From NCBI RefSeq assembly GCF_051020985.1, contig NC_135003.1:3186001-3250000 (forward strand): a stretch of DNA of 64,000 bases, written 5' to 3'. Made by a program: the position numbers and the translations under genes. Origin of the DNA: Nomia melanderi (Eukaryota > Arthropoda > Insecta > Hymenoptera > Halictidae). Position 1 is the stretch's first letter. Each line of letters opens with the position of its first letter. Below, one piece after another: positions 1 through 12,160 of this stretch. The notes under the pieces are model-generated. The model worked only from the letters and a program-made list of their open reading frames with translations, had not been told where the DNA came from and searched no databases.

Positions 1-249
1 GGTTTTTGTAAAAACGGTCAAATTTTTCAGAAAACCAAGTGTTACGTGAAAACTAAAAACGATAGGCAGTTAAAATTGCCGAACACGTAGCTATAAAAAT
101 TTTGAATTTTACGTGTCATTATATGTTTGTAAATGATGATCAAAATTTAAAAAAGGTTAGATGCGCATACTTTGTATGCACTTCTGTTACATTTCTACGA
201 AAAGTGGGTTGGCTAGCTCGAATTTGCTATGCGCCATTGGATTCTGCAG

Positions 250-308
250 ATATTTCTGAAGAGGAACCGCCCGCGGGAAGCGTGAGATCGGTTTTTCTTT
301 GGGACAGG
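250..308 (+). CDS. Possible internal coding exon (unassigned)
   Basis: Not recognised as any family. The segment follows a usable acceptor (GGATTCTGCAG) and ends at a good donor (GACAGG then GTAAGA at 309). One frame is open, reading ISEEEPPAGSVRSVFLWDR. The same frame is open upstream to about position 102, so the exon could be longer if the acceptor is elsewhere. The piece is acidic then basic, with no domain visible. The overlapping +3 frame running on to 535 is also GC3-rich over 315-420, so the frame choice is uncertain. No partner exon was found. The call rests on splice signals and codon texture only; an isolated exon of this quality is expected by chance several times in 64 kb. Confidence 0.13.
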
Positions 309-567
309 GTAAGAAAATGTCCGTGAAGAGCGCGTGCACGGAACTTTCGCGCTACACGGCAATCGCTCGCCGGCCACAGCTATGCAGGGCCGTGACTACG
401 CGCTGTATAGACCTGGACCCCGGTCACCTCTTATTTGTATATATGATGTTTAATTGTTTTATAAATTTTCATAATAGTTATGAGAAAGCATTTCACGATC
501 GTTCCGTTTTAAATAATTTGATGTTTAATATGTGAATACACATATACGAGCAATATTATTACGATGA

Positions 568-600
568 TTAACACTAAAACTATCAAATCAGCCAAGATAT
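568..600 (+). repeat. Solo terminus of a TTAA MITE family
   Basis: TTAACACTAAAACTATCA here closely matches TTAACACTGAAACTATCA at 17,633, and resembles the ends of the elements at 50,730 and 57,316. No convincing partner terminus lies within 1 kb, so this is probably a truncated or decayed copy. Confidence 0.35.
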
Positions 601-2349
601 CCAGTATAAATTGTATTATCTTTCACATCTTAACAAGGGGTTAAATTTTAGAACTGTTTCTATGCATATGGGTTCTTAGAGTGTCATACTGAAATACTGG
701 GATCAAGATTTATTTCGTAGAATCATTTAGGTACTATTGGGGGATGACTAGTTTGAATACGGATAGTAGGAAGGTGGATCGTTGTATATTAGAATGAAAC
801 ATCACTTGTATTTCGCTAATGGTATCAGATCTTGAATTTATATCCGTTTTTCTCAAAATAATATATAACTTACAATAAATAGATACTTAGAAGGAAGTTT
901 GTATAGACTATTAATTGTTGGACAACAGTATCACTTCAGAATAGAGAACAGTGAATGATAAATAGAAAAACTACTAATTTGATAACGAAATTCTTCTTTT
1001 TAATTTCATTTTTTCTATTTAATTACATTTTATTATTAATCAAAATTTTTCATTTTATTCAATTCTACTGAAGATTAACCGAAGTCTTTGATATCAATGT
1101 ACTTTGAGAAATGATGCTTTATTATTCTATACTAAAGTTAATATTTTTATTAAGAAAGAATGGTATTAGCAAAGACATATCTTACTATCCTGACATAAAC
1201 TCTTAAAAATATAACCTGCTGTACGTCACACTCGTACAATGCATTGTCGTTACCTCTATACCGCTAAAAGCCATCATTCGCGACCCTTCTCGTCCTTTCA
1301 CAAAGCCGGGTCATGATATTGCGGGATATTGGGATACTATAGAATATCATGGAATTCCAAGATGGTCGTTTGAACTGATCGAGAACTTCGAGCAAAAGAA
1401 ACTCAATTTCTCCTTAAACATTTCTTATATCCAATATTATATGAATAATTTAAAAGTAATACTTTCATTTGCAAGGATATCAACACTATTATACCGAAAA
1501 ATTAAGCATTATTGAAAGAAAGATTTGTACTCAAATAATTATTCAAAATTTAATATTAACGTAATTTTAAGTTAATATCATAATATTCTTCATATAAGTA
1601 CCTAAATAAATTACTTTTTCCATAAATGAAATTCATTTATAACACGAAACACTGATATCCGTTCTTCAGTTTCATTAGAGTGCTTTCCTCCATAAAATCT
1701 ATGTAATTCCAAATAACCTTCCTCTGCATAAGCTCAATTTATTAAAGTTACAAATAGATCGCTACAGAATTTCAATTTCCAACAAATCAACAAAATCACG
1801 TAATTAAGTAACAACATTCGTTAATCTCACAGGTGTCTCATACTTTTCTCCCGGAATATAATCTTAAAAGCATTACGCTACCCGCGTTAATTAATATTTC
1901 GTTAAGAGAAAATCGATGTCGTACGCCGCGGCCGCTTTCCATCTGTACACATTCGTAATTTCTCCAAGATGAGAATCCCACTCCCGCCTGGTCGTCCCCC
2001 ACCTCCTCGCCACCCAATCAATATTTAACCGATTAATTCCCGCCGAGTTTACAGGACCAGAGAATATTCGTGATGCATCCAAAGAGAAGGTCGAAAGAGG
2101 CCGGCGGCGCAGTTGCAGGCCAACGAGCCTCGGTGTTTGCCGTGACCGTGCTCCATAAGGCTCGGGAACTTTGATAAGGATCGTTTCAATTATCCATTCA
2201 ATTACGAAAGGCGATCCATAATAGTCAAGGGTCCCGGAAGCCCGGCCAAGATTTCTACAGTGCGCCTTTCCCGCGAGAACGAGGAGCCATACGGTTGTTT
2301 CGACCCTCAATTAGGACCTATACACACGAGCGACGCGATTCTGCTGCGG

Positions 2350-2445
2350 CGCTGCAACGATTGTTTTGGAGTAACAGTGAAACAAAGCTTTTCTGTCCTA
2401 TAAAAAAAGGATAAGAGAACGTTACATATTTGTTCTTCCAAAATA
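2350..2445 (+). repeat. Diverged direct repeat, copy A
   Basis: Roughly 70% similar by eye to 3,041-3,135 in the same orientation. Shared blocks include the start (ACGATTGTTTTGGAGTAACA against GCGATTATTCTGGAATAACA), a central AACAAAG.TTCTTTTGTCT-like block, and an AAGAGAAC..TACAT.TTTGTT-like end. It is probably an old dispersed element or local duplication. No coding potential. Confidence 0.55.
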
Positions 2446-3040
2446 GCACATGTCACTGCTGCGATCTTGCACAACATACAAAATTAAAAAGAAAAGAAAT
2501 ATATATATATTTGTTATCCATGTCGCGATCGATTACGATCAGGCATCGACCGCTGTGACGTTAGTCCTGGGACTTGGCAAATGATGTAAGATCATTGCCA
2601 CATCGTTTTGTCAATCGTGTGATTGACAGAACGCTATGACAACAATCGTTCGTTATTTTCCTAATATTCAGGCTATGTCAGAACACGCCCAACGATCACT
2701 ACGTGATCGCAATGGATCATGACAATGCTCTTAAATACATAGATAAGAATATATATGCATGTTATATATTTTTTAATATTCTGTATATTGTAAGTAATGT
2801 AATCTAATGTGTATATGGTGCATGTTTATATTTATTTAAAATGTTTAATGCCACACATTGTAAGGGAACATATGTTTTTAAGCAAGTATCAGCTGTAATA
2901 AATTTCCTAAAGGTCAAACATTATTCATCAAACATTTTGAGTAATTTTAGATTGTTATACAATATTTCAGCATTAACCTTAAAACAAATTTATCGGTATA
3001 TTTTGATTATATCATAATTTACTACCAGCGTCAACAACTG

Positions 3041-3135
3041 GCGACGCAGCGATTATTCTGGAATAACAGAGCAACAAAGTTCTTTTGTCTCGCAAAAAGA
3101 GAGTAAAAGAACTTTACGTCTTTGTTTTTCTCAAA
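3041..3135 (+). repeat. Diverged direct repeat, copy B
   Basis: Partner of the copy at 2,350-2,445, about 700 bases downstream in the same orientation. Similarity seems to weaken but continue past the core: both are followed by a CTTGCACAAC motif. The intervening DNA is AT-rich and unrelated. Confidence 0.55.
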
Positions 3136-3589
3136 TCGTATAGTGGCGCCACATTGAGATCACGTTGCTCCTGTGTTTAGGCACTTGCACAACTGTGACG
3201 ATATTTCAACTAAACAATCATCGTTTACCTCGATTCTATTAAATTACGGTCAAACCTAGCCGTCATGATCGAATTAACCTGCGCAGCGACCGCGTAAAAT
3301 TCCGTGACGCGGGACGCACCAGGACACGGACTTGTAAATACTCGCAAACAACGGTTGCGACAAAATGGCGGGTTTCGAACTTTGGTATGGTATTTGCGAA
3401 GCGATTGTTTATTCTATATGTCGCAGGAAATTGACTAATAGATGGCTTCCTCGAGTTTTCTATTTCGCGATCTTTTCTTAGAAACGATGTCCTACTGAAC
3501 GGACAGATTCAGAAACATTCATACAAAGTGGGTATTAATGCTTCTAATAATTTATGTTTTAATTTTAGGATATCTATGCCCCGCGACGA

Positions 3590-3977
3590 ACAAGGAAAGG
3601 TATCGAATCCAGAAATTCAGAAAACTATGAAAATTTATGTATAAGTAGAATATGTCAAGCCTAATATAGTGCAATTTATTTCGTGCCGAATTTCACTTTG
3701 AAAACATGAAAAAAAGTAAACAATTTTTCAAATTTTCAAAATGCAATTTTATGGACATCAAAGAACAATGCATTTTTATTTAAACATTTTTTTTGCTATG
3801 TCTTATGGTTTTCAAGATAATCCACGGGAAAGATGAATTTTTTTCCAAGAGAAGGTTTCACCCCTTCAAAGTGAAATTCGACACGAAAAAAATTGCAATG
3901 TATTAAGCTTGACTTGCTCTACTTACACACAAAGTTTCGTAATTTTTTTAATTTTCAAGTTCGATACTTTTCCTTGT
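3590..3977. mobile_element. Fold-back element (long inverted repeats)
   Basis: Positions 3,590-3,702 are the reverse complement of 3,865-3,977. Both arms are 113 bases and align without gaps at about 80% identity (hand count, roughly 21 mismatches). The outer end is ACAAGGAAA and the inner end is TTTCACTTTGAA on both arms. The 162-base centre is AT-rich with no ORF. This is the structure of a palindromic or fold-back MITE, or of a hairpin locus able to make long dsRNA. No obvious target-site duplication flanks it, so the superfamily is unknown. Confidence 0.8.
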
Positions 3978-5373
3978 AACTTGTTTGTAAGTTTAAATTT
4001 ATGTTTCTAATAGTCCTTCTTCCACTAATATTTTTATTAAATTAAAAACGACACTTCAGTGTCCATATTAAAAGCACACGCAGTGGAACAATAAATGCTG
4101 TTTTAAATTATTTCATTTGAGATAAATGACATATTTTCAGTATTTTTTCACTATTGAATTTTAAAATCTAAAAGTTCTTGTTTTTGATATTTACGTTCAT
4201 ATTATATTTAACGAATGAAGTAAATAGAGAATTTGAAATAATATAAAATAACCTCTACATTACTTTCAATCGAATCCCATTATTATTAATACGTTTATCA
4301 AACGAATTAAAATGACAAATTCTGTCTCTTCTCGCTAATAAACTTGTCTACGACTGCTTTTCATAAATGTTCACGTTTAAATAACTTCTTAAAGGTGGAA
4401 TAGTTGAAAAATAGGAGAATATGAAATGCTCATTGCAAATATTCTTTCCATCAAGAGACGTCAGACTGTTATTAGCAAACGATTCAATTTTCCGTGAAAG
4501 TTTCAGCCAAACAAAATACCAAACCAAAACCCGTATCCATCAACCACCTGGGTACTTCAGTTACACCCAGTACACCGTTCAATATCCACCACGCGTAATC
4601 GATCATTCTCCGAGATATCGCTGAATTTTCTAACGTTTTAGTGTCGTTCCGTCCAATTTGACCCAGCACACCAACCGATATTGTCAACTAGCACTTTGTC
4701 AGGAGTTTCAGCCAGTTCACCAAAGCAAACACGATTCAAACAATAGCGGAGAGCCATAAATATGTAAAAGTAATTATTCAGAAAATTCATTTGTAATTTC
4801 AGTAATCTTGAAACATATTGTTAATATCATTATTTTTAACAACTTTTTTCTATACAGATAATCGCCGATCGGACGTATTGTTAGTTTCAGCGATATAAAG
4901 AAAAATATATTCAATATTACATACTGTACTTCATAGACCGTATTTATGTATAGATATTACTAATTTCAAGTTATCAATTGTGGTTATTAATTGATTTATT
5001 ATCAAATCTAAATACAAGTCAAACGTAACCCCAATTTAAATTCAATTTAAACCACACCTTAGAAAATACGTAATACTAAACACATGTTGCCAAAAATATC
5101 TGCGTATTTTACGAAAACCAAGGCTCTAGCGGCGCTAAACATGTACAAAGGAAAAGCCGTTCAAAATCACGTCCTCGCTATCATACTATAAGTCATAAAA
5201 GTCAATCCTCTTGTAAACACCGCAGAATCTCCATTAACAAAGTTACTATTATTCGCTATCTAGATCAGAATCTCAACCACCATCAAACTCAATAATTCGA
5301 ATCTGTAGATGACACTTCACAACAAACACAATCTTCAAAAATCTTCTCTTCAAGTTTTCATTTATCTGAACAG
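3978..5373. other. AT-rich DNA, increasingly A/C-rich to the right
   Basis: No gene seen. The last 300 bases before the island at 5.4 kb are strongly G-poor (hand count for 5,281-5,340: 4 G against 14 C). Two short frames near 4.4-4.7 kb overlap on opposite strands and look spurious. Confidence 0.6.
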
Positions 5374-5476
5374 TTAGTCGGCCAATTAAATCTGATAATC
5401 TACTACGATTACCCGCGAGAATGCGTGACGAAAACGAAGCGAGAGAGCTCTGAATAGAGGATGAACTTATACAACG
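5374..5476 (+). other. Possible spliced exon, mostly non-coding
   Basis: A strong acceptor (TTTTCATTTATCTGAACAG) precedes 5,374, and a good donor (ACAACG then GTAAGA) follows 5,476. All three frames contain a stop before the donor, so this could only be a UTR or lncRNA exon, or a terminal coding piece. An alternative donor (GGCGG then GTGAGC) lies 35 bases further on. It sits at the left edge of the 5.4-6.3 kb GC-rich island. The reverse strand here is also open for 74 codons, so strand is not settled. Confidence 0.17.
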
Positions 5477-6300
5477 GTAAGAGAGGAAATAGGACATGCG
5501 TAGAACTGGCGGGTGAGCAAGAGGCTCGAAGGTCGCTGTGAAAGGGATCGCCGGAAGGTGAACAGAGGAATTGTATGTGATGCGGTCTGGAGGTTGCGGG
5601 GTTTACCTGGTCTCGCACCATTGTGCCCGGGATGCTTTGCGCGTGTACCATACCAGGCTGGCTCGCCGGACTGGCTGATGGACCATAGTTCAGCCATGGC
5701 AGCGGAGACCGTCCCGGATCGTTTCTGCACGGCGCACGCATAGTTCGAGGCGTCACCTGACCTCCGGCTCGTCGACAATGTCACCCTACCCTGTGGGACG
5801 TGTACAGGTACGCGTGCAGGTAACGCGGCGGAAAGGGGCGAGGGCGAGGTTGAGGGTGGCGGACAACCGGTTCGACAGAGGGAAGAGGCCCGTCGAAAGA
5901 GGTCGAAAGCAGCCGCAAGAGAGGGAAAGAGAGCCGCGCAGGGTGACGATGACTGCTTGTGTGTTCCGACGTAATATGGGCTTGTTCCCGTTTGCGACGC
6001 GGCTCTCCCGCGCTTTGCAATTAGCCTTTGTCGCGAATGCGCCGACCAACAGTGCCCACCCACGCACGCCACCCCCCTTCGTGCCCTCTAACCGGTGAAA
6101 CCCTCATCCTGGCTCTCCTCATCCTCCCCTGCCCCGAGGACACACTGATATCCAAGCGTCTAACCAGTCGCTTTAATGCGCACCCCTGTGTAATCGGCGG
6201 TTGAGTGAAATATCTGCGAACGGGTGGCGGGTGAGATACGGAGCGAGGGGAGAGAAGTTCGTATGCTTTCATATTTTTGTTCTTGTTTTGACTTGTCTGG
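5400..6300. other. GC-rich island
   Basis: CpG-rich block with five overlapping open frames, including the 201-codon minus frame at 5,467-6,072. The frames coexist because the block is stop-poor, not because any shows a domain. A/C-rich DNA lies to the left and G/T-rich DNA to the right (6,301-6,360: 19 G against 5 C by hand). Adjacent donor-like strings GTACGC and GTAACG occur at 5,808 and 5,820. A promoter or initiation zone is possible but unproven. Confidence 0.6.
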
Positions 6301-9290
6301 GAGGGAAATAATGTGTTGCAATGTGGAGTTTTTTGTTCGTGTTGCGTGAAAGCCATTGTTGGTTAGGAATGTATGGAATTAAATATTCGTAAAGAATGGT
6401 GAAGAGATGGTTTATGGTAAAGAAAATGTCTAGGGAAGTGAAGTATAAATTTGGATTTTTCTTATTTTTGTATTTTCGTAGTTCTTATTTTTGTAGTTTG
6501 ATTGAAAGTATAAATGTGATTATTGGAAGAATTATTGAATTGACTAAAAGGATTTGTCACCATTTTTGTTCATATGATAATTATATTATGATGTATGATA
6601 TGTATAGTATTATATATGAATACGGTCGAAAGTAGTAGCGAAAAACTGAGATATTTTGTAGAGAATGTAACAAGACTTTCGGTCAACCCAATACTTGTGT
6701 ACATATTAAAAACTGTAAATATTATTGTATTCATGTACAAAAATAGTAGATGATTTAGGAATATTTGTGAAAAAGGTAATGAAATAAAAATTGCTCTTAT
6801 CTTTTTATTAAATATGAAATAACGAAGCGTACGGCATGATATAATATTGAAACTCGTCTAAAATAATGATATAAATGAAACAGATATTAACTGTGACTGA
6901 CGTGAAACTCCAGCAAAGTTTGTGGATGCTTAAACTTTCCTGACTCGCTATTTAATTTGCATATTTTGTAGTTTATTTAAAAATCCAGAAATTTAATTTT
7001 ATAATTTACTTTGTATATACATCATTTATTTGCAATTTTTCGTGTTTACCGTTTAATGAAAACATTTTCTACGTCCATCAAATGAATAATTATAACCATG
7101 AAAGGTCGGTAACTTGTTGAGGTACTTCCTGCCAGGAGTAATTTTCTCTATCCTACCCCCAATAGATAATTAAATACACAAATATCAAAAGTTAAATCGT
7201 CGTCTTGGAAACAATGGTTGATTAAATATTTGAAAATTTAAAGCAATAAATCTATATCAATAAATATATATATGAATAATAATGCTTCAATGTAACCATT
7301 TATGTGTTTAACATGAAATAATTGATAAATACTTACTCCACGGAAACTAAAAGCTGGACGAATTTATAACTATCTACGTTAGCTTTACACTAGGTCAGAT
7401 CGATTGTATAAGTAGAAAAAAGCTAGAACAGTTTAATAGGTGCAATGACCTCCGTCATTATTCTTTATCCATCACTACATCGTTCGTAAGACCTATTTCG
7501 ATATTACGAATGTAGAGTACCGTGTCATCCGTAATTAGAAAATTGATTCTACACTTAAACGGATCCTCTATATCCTCCCTCTACAAACAAACCTTTGAAA
7601 GAGAAATTCAAATGATTAAAAGAGAAAACTCTTTCCATTTGAACTATTTACGTGTTAGTATAGCTTTTATTTTACAATACACATATTGTAATATAATAAA
7701 TACTATTTTAGAGTAGAAACAAAATCATTTAATTTAAAACGATGAATATTGTGACTCAATATTTTCTTAACAACTATTTACGTTACGTAATGTACAATGA
7801 TCTTCACATGACCTGAATAAAAAACGCACATTATACATACCATATTGCACTGTTAAACCACAAAAAGTTACAATTCATCATTAACATTCATTACTGTAGG
7901 TAATTGTTAATAAAGCAAATATTGTAAGAAGAAACTATCATTAAGGATTGCACTTCCCAGAAATGAAAACCTCTTCAATTTCAACTTCTCCAGGCTAGCT
8001 AACTTTCATTCAATAGATCTTATTCTAACATCAAACCAACGCATGATATCTTATGATATTCAATAAATCATGGTTTCTGCCGTCTATAATGTCTGACTGA
8101 AATATATATTATTCCGTATCCAATGTAACACCTTGCTTGCTGGTTGCCGACACGAAAATGAGGTCAAGAGGAAGGAACATAGCGTTCAAAACCCGATCAA
8201 GAGAGTGGAAGATGATTATTGCATGAATCTACTGTTCCTGCTCGCACAAGAGTTCGTCTCGTTTCTCCTTGCAAAACGTTTCCTCAGCCGCCGTGGGATT
8301 CTAAAGCAGCGGGCGGAGGGAAGAAAGAGGAGGGTGGCAGAACGAAACTGGAATTCAAATTGTTATTTTAATATTTATCACCCGTCTCTTAAATCCCTCG
8401 AAAACTCAGCCGCCCATGGGATTCAGCGCGCACCGCGAAGTATAATCTTCCTTGAAAAATGCTAAATGCGAAACTTAACGATTCAATATTTCAAACGGTT
8501 TTCAACCGGGTTCCATAAGCCACCGCGCAGTTGTTAATCCCACCAGGGAGAACAAGAGGCACTTCGACTACAATTATAATTACCGGCGTTATTGCGATCA
8601 CAATTGCAGCATTGCGACGACCGTGAAAGTAATTGCTTCAACGAATGATGCGAAACGCGAATTGATAATACATTAACTGAGATTAAACAAATACAATATG
8701 TTTGGAAAGAACTGGTTGGAATAATAAACGACTGTTTTCAGTACCTATCAGTACTAATTTGAATACCTGAATTCAATACATTTAAAGTGATTAAGCATAA
8801 TTAGAAAACAATGTAACAAACACAGTTATGAACAGAGTGAATTAATCAGGAGTAATTAAAACAATCTGAAATTTTTTATTTTGCTTGAAATTAAAATAAT
8901 GCATTGAAATCTTTCAAACTTTATTGACTCCATATCTTTTTCGGTGTGCTAATAAGCAAAATTTCCAAATTTTATGCAAATACAAATTTTCATGAATTAA
9001 TTACTTGGCGAAACGTGGCGGCGAACAAAAATTCATTTCTTTCCCTAGAGATCCCATTATTACTGTCCTAGTGTAAAGACTGTTTCAAAATTTAGTAGAA
9101 TAGATTATTTCATTATGTCATGTTCCCTATGAGGCCGAGAAACCGCTAAAATTTTAAGAAACTCTCCTCAATCTCTTAAAACATACTTCCTAAATCACAT
9201 CACATGTAAGAACAGCGCAATAATTTCCCAACATCACGCGACAAATGTAACCAACTAATGGTTCAAGGATAAATCTTCCCTATCGACAAA
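6300..9290. other. AT-rich DNA with a small GC-richer patch at 8.1-8.7 kb
   Basis: No recognisable gene. 6,300-6,650 is G/T-rich on the plus strand; by about 9.1 kb it has become C/A-rich before the next island. The 8.56-8.66 kb segment is an unusual run of balanced, palindrome-rich sequence (CAATTATAATTACCGG, GCGATCACAATTGC) that could be a conserved non-coding element; a cross-species alignment would tell. Confidence 0.5.
7337..7389 (-). CDS. Possible internal coding exon (unassigned)
   Basis: On the minus strand a long pyrimidine-containing acceptor ending in GACCTAG precedes the segment, and a strong donor follows (GTGGA then GTAAGTAT). Exactly one frame is open across the 53 bases, reading CKANVDSYKFVQLLVSV. 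The other two stop within 15 bases. No family recognised, no partner exon found, and the DNA around it is plain AT-rich. With only 17 codons this is weak evidence. Confidence 0.13.
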
Positions 9291-10060
9291 AGTTCCTATC
9301 ATCCTTCCCAGAGCCTTAAAACAGAACCGAAGCATCGGTAGTCGGGTCCGTCGTTCAAAAAACGAGGGAAGCCTACTTCTCAACAGTAGGGGGTGGCTCG
9401 TTGATTGGGAAACCTGAAGAGACCGTTAAACGCGCCGGGGGGTTGATTTTAATCGAAGGTTATGCCGCCGGCAATAATCGGCAGTTAGCCGAGCACCAGT
9501 CTCCGATGAGGCTGGGGTTTGCTGATAACAGACTTAGCGGGGGTGGCAAGTGGCGCTAGGGTGGAAAGGGGTTCGGAGCTAGGGGTGTGGGCAGGGGGTG
9601 ATGAGGAGGGAGAAAGGGGGAGGGTTGGACGTGGAGGCAGGTTGGGTTAAAACCCCTCCGGTACCCAGCAACCATGTTACGATTCCCTGGTCGGCGTCAC
9701 GGCTACATTGCTGGAAGGGAGGATCAGAAGAGGCCACGGTGGAAGGAGGGACGTGTATCGATGCCGGCTGGATAATCGATTGATCGTCTTCTTAATTAGC
9801 AGCCCGGGTATTTAGAGTGCCCATTCAATTACACAGTTGCGTAATCTGCTTACGCAGCCTCCATCGCTCTGGAGCTTCCTCCTGTGAACCATCCCCCGTT
9901 CCGTGTCACGCGGTCGTGTATCGCGGTCCTCGTCGGCATACAGAAATTGGGTTCGATGGTGGCTGCCCGTTCTGACGAGGCTGCCGATTAACAGAGATTC
10001 AACGGAACCGGGCTTCCGTTCGGTGCTGGAGCTAGCCGCCCGGAAAAGTAAGAATGGATG
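9290..10060. other. GC-rich island
   Basis: G/C-rich block with purine-rich G runs at 9,535-9,640. Left flank is C-rich (9,181-9,240: 6 G, 17 C by hand); right flank is G-rich (10,141-10,200: 17 G, 8 C). The 61-codon frame at 9,598-9,783 has no domain. Confidence 0.6.
9995..10047 (+). CDS. Possible short coding exon (unassigned)
   Basis: Acceptor CTGCCGATTAACAG precedes it, and the donor GGAAAA then GTAAGA follows. One frame is open, reading RFNGTGLPFGAGASRPE, with a glycine-rich texture. Not recognised. The polypyrimidine tract is weak, and the exon lies at the right edge of a GC-rich island where G/T-rich sequence favours donor-like motifs. Confidence 0.1.
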
Positions 10061-11990
10061 GTCTCGTTAACTATACGCGAATTCAACGCGCTTCGAACTG
10101 GGAGGTTTGAAATCAGATAGTATAGGAATCGATTGATAATGAAATACTGGGTTAGCTGGAAAGCCTTGTCGTATTTCTAGACGAAGTTTGAAGAGCAGTT
10201 CGTTGGGTTAAGCTTCATTGAACTATACGTTGAGTATTTTATTCGAAAGATTTCGAGTAGGTTCCCTCAGTTCAGTTATTTCTAATGTTTCTTCGCACAT
10301 TATAATTTAAATGTCACGTTAAAAAGTAAAATGACAAGAGTTTTTGTTGACCTAATGTTAAGGATTTCAGATATAGTGTTTGTTAGAATTCTCTGAAGAA
10401 GCATGACCGTAGGACAGCTGTAAAGATGAAAGGAACTTAGTTTTGCATGTTTCGAAATGTGATGGAAAGCTATCTAATAAAATGGTGAATATATTATTCA
10501 ATGAAATTGATTAATATTGGAACTTTTAAATAATCAAGATGACCAGTTTCTATTGTTGTATACAAAATACTCTGATATTAAAAATAAGATTCATCCAAGA
10601 ATATAAAGGAGTAGCAGCTTAATTAAATAAATTTATAATATATGACGCTTCATTGTTACGGATACTATATTTTATTATAATAATAGCAATGCTTATCATA
10701 TTATAATAGTTTTTAAAATATTCCTGTCTTCTTATCTCTTATCATTTGACTATGCTTGTTAATAAACTTATTATTATCATCAAGATACTTTACAAAGCAA
10801 TACGTCAAACTCCAATATACAGCCGCCAAAATCAACAACATCAACTAAAAGAAATATCAAAATGCTCCAGGAAATATCGCGCAGCTATAATCACGTCGTT
10901 TCCCGTTCTTTATTTCCCCGTGACAGCGAGACAGAGTCGCACATAGAACAATGCCCACGGAGCTCGTAATGGAATGCTCTTTGACAATTAAAATTCCTCC
11001 CCCTCGTAGCAACGACTTGATAAATTAGTGCCTCATAATACGCAAGGTTTCGAGGCGCGTTCTGACAGACACAACCAAAGAAACTTTTTCCCAGTTTTCG
11101 AAACAAAACGGACAGCCCTCCCCACGAACAAAATATTATAGGAATAATCTCTCTTCGAGTTTAGAACAGTCGATATTACTTTCCAACTTCTCTGTAACAA
11201 CATTCAAAGTGCGATTAAAAGGTTCGGAAACATAATTTTCAAAATACGATAAATTCAACTCTGCTGTTATCATTCTATGCTGTTATCATTTGTTTTATGA
11301 AAGCATGTTTTGCATTTCCAAACACCTCGCATTTAAAAGATTCCGAGCAGAGCTTTAATTATTATAATTTATTCAACTACCATAAGTTTACTGATCGAAT
11401 GAAATAAAATAGGTGCTTATAATATTTATTATAATATTTACTAATAGAATAAAATAGAATTTTCAATTTATTAGAATTTCCTTCAAAATCAATTATTACT
11501 TAAAATCGTCAAACGCACAAAATACATTTTCGTAAAACAAACACTAAGTAAAGAACTTAGTTAACGATACTGTGTGTATTTGTAGAAGTGACTAAAAATA
11601 ATATTGATAAATATCGGCTGTGAATATTACAATAAACTACTAGTAATTTACCACCCCACTTCTTACGTAACACTATTATCTAGTTATTGTACTTACATTA
11701 TTGAATATTTTTACTTGACACCAATTTTCTTATTATTATACCGCATAAAATATTCTCATTACTAAGCTGTACAGAAAACACACAATACAAAAAAATATAT
11801 TACATACTTAAAGTGTAATTCTTTTCATAACGCACAAAAAATAATTTTCTATCGCAATTCTATTCTTTCCATGACATTCTTAAGAATTCACATACAGATC
11901 CGCAGTTACTTATTACCATTCCTTCTAAGCAGTTTCGAATCGCCACACAGTGCGGCCAAACGCCTGTATTCTGGATAAAACTCGATAATT
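10060..11990. other. AT-rich DNA, no gene seen
   Basis: Moves from G/T-rich (10.1-10.5 kb) to A/C-rich (10.8-11.9 kb). Short frames at 10,746-11,106 overlap on both strands and are not credible. Confidence 0.6.
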
Positions 11991-12000
11991 TTAAAAGTAT

Positions 12001-12160
12001 GAGAGATATCAAAAAGCTGCTTCAGACAAAAGTTGTGGACTATAAAGCTAAATATATGGTGGTTGTTAAGGCCACTTATAACCTTACCGTTTCGATCGAG
12101 CCCTTAAACCACCGTAGTTTTAGTTTTGTATACATCTTTTATCTTTTCTAAGACTTAGCT
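12001..12160. mobile_element. Degenerate fold-back element
   Basis: The core is an inverted repeat: TATGGTGGTTGTTAAGG at 12,055-12,071 against CCCTTAAACCACCGTA at 12,101-12,116. Similarity continues outward with gaps, through the ACAAAAGTTGTGGACTATAAAGC region on the left and the reverse complement of 12,120-12,145 on the right. The whole looks like an old palindromic MITE. No target duplication identified. Confidence 0.45.

Larger units (their letters stand above)
1..2330. other. AT-rich non-coding DNA
   Basis: Mostly AT-rich with a short GC-rich patch at 1,900-2,330. A terminus TTAACACTAAAACTATC at 568 matches the left end of the element at 17,633, but no right end was found. ACAAGGGGTTAA at 635-645 looks like the right terminus of the element family seen at 54,283. 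No credible gene. The 139-codon minus frame at 1,891-2,310 has no domain and is treated as spurious. Confidence 0.6.

Noticed and set aside
1891..2310. 139-codon minus-strand frame
   Set aside because: No domain, no splice context, ordinary for this composition.
2605..2632. miRNA precursor (GTTTTGTCAATC with GATTGACAGAAC)
   Set aside because: The perfect part of the stem is only 12 bp with a 4-base loop; outward pairing is poor and no known miRNA seed was recognised.
5778..5810. Start codon MSPYPVGRVQ followed by a donor-like GTACGC
   Set aside because: Adjacent alternative donors and a lack of any downstream exon make this uninformative.
5467..6072. 201-codon minus-strand frame, the longest in the window
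   Set aside because: It lies in stop-poor CpG-rich DNA with four other overlapping frames, shows no domain, and has the Ser/Pro/Arg texture of random GC-rich translation.
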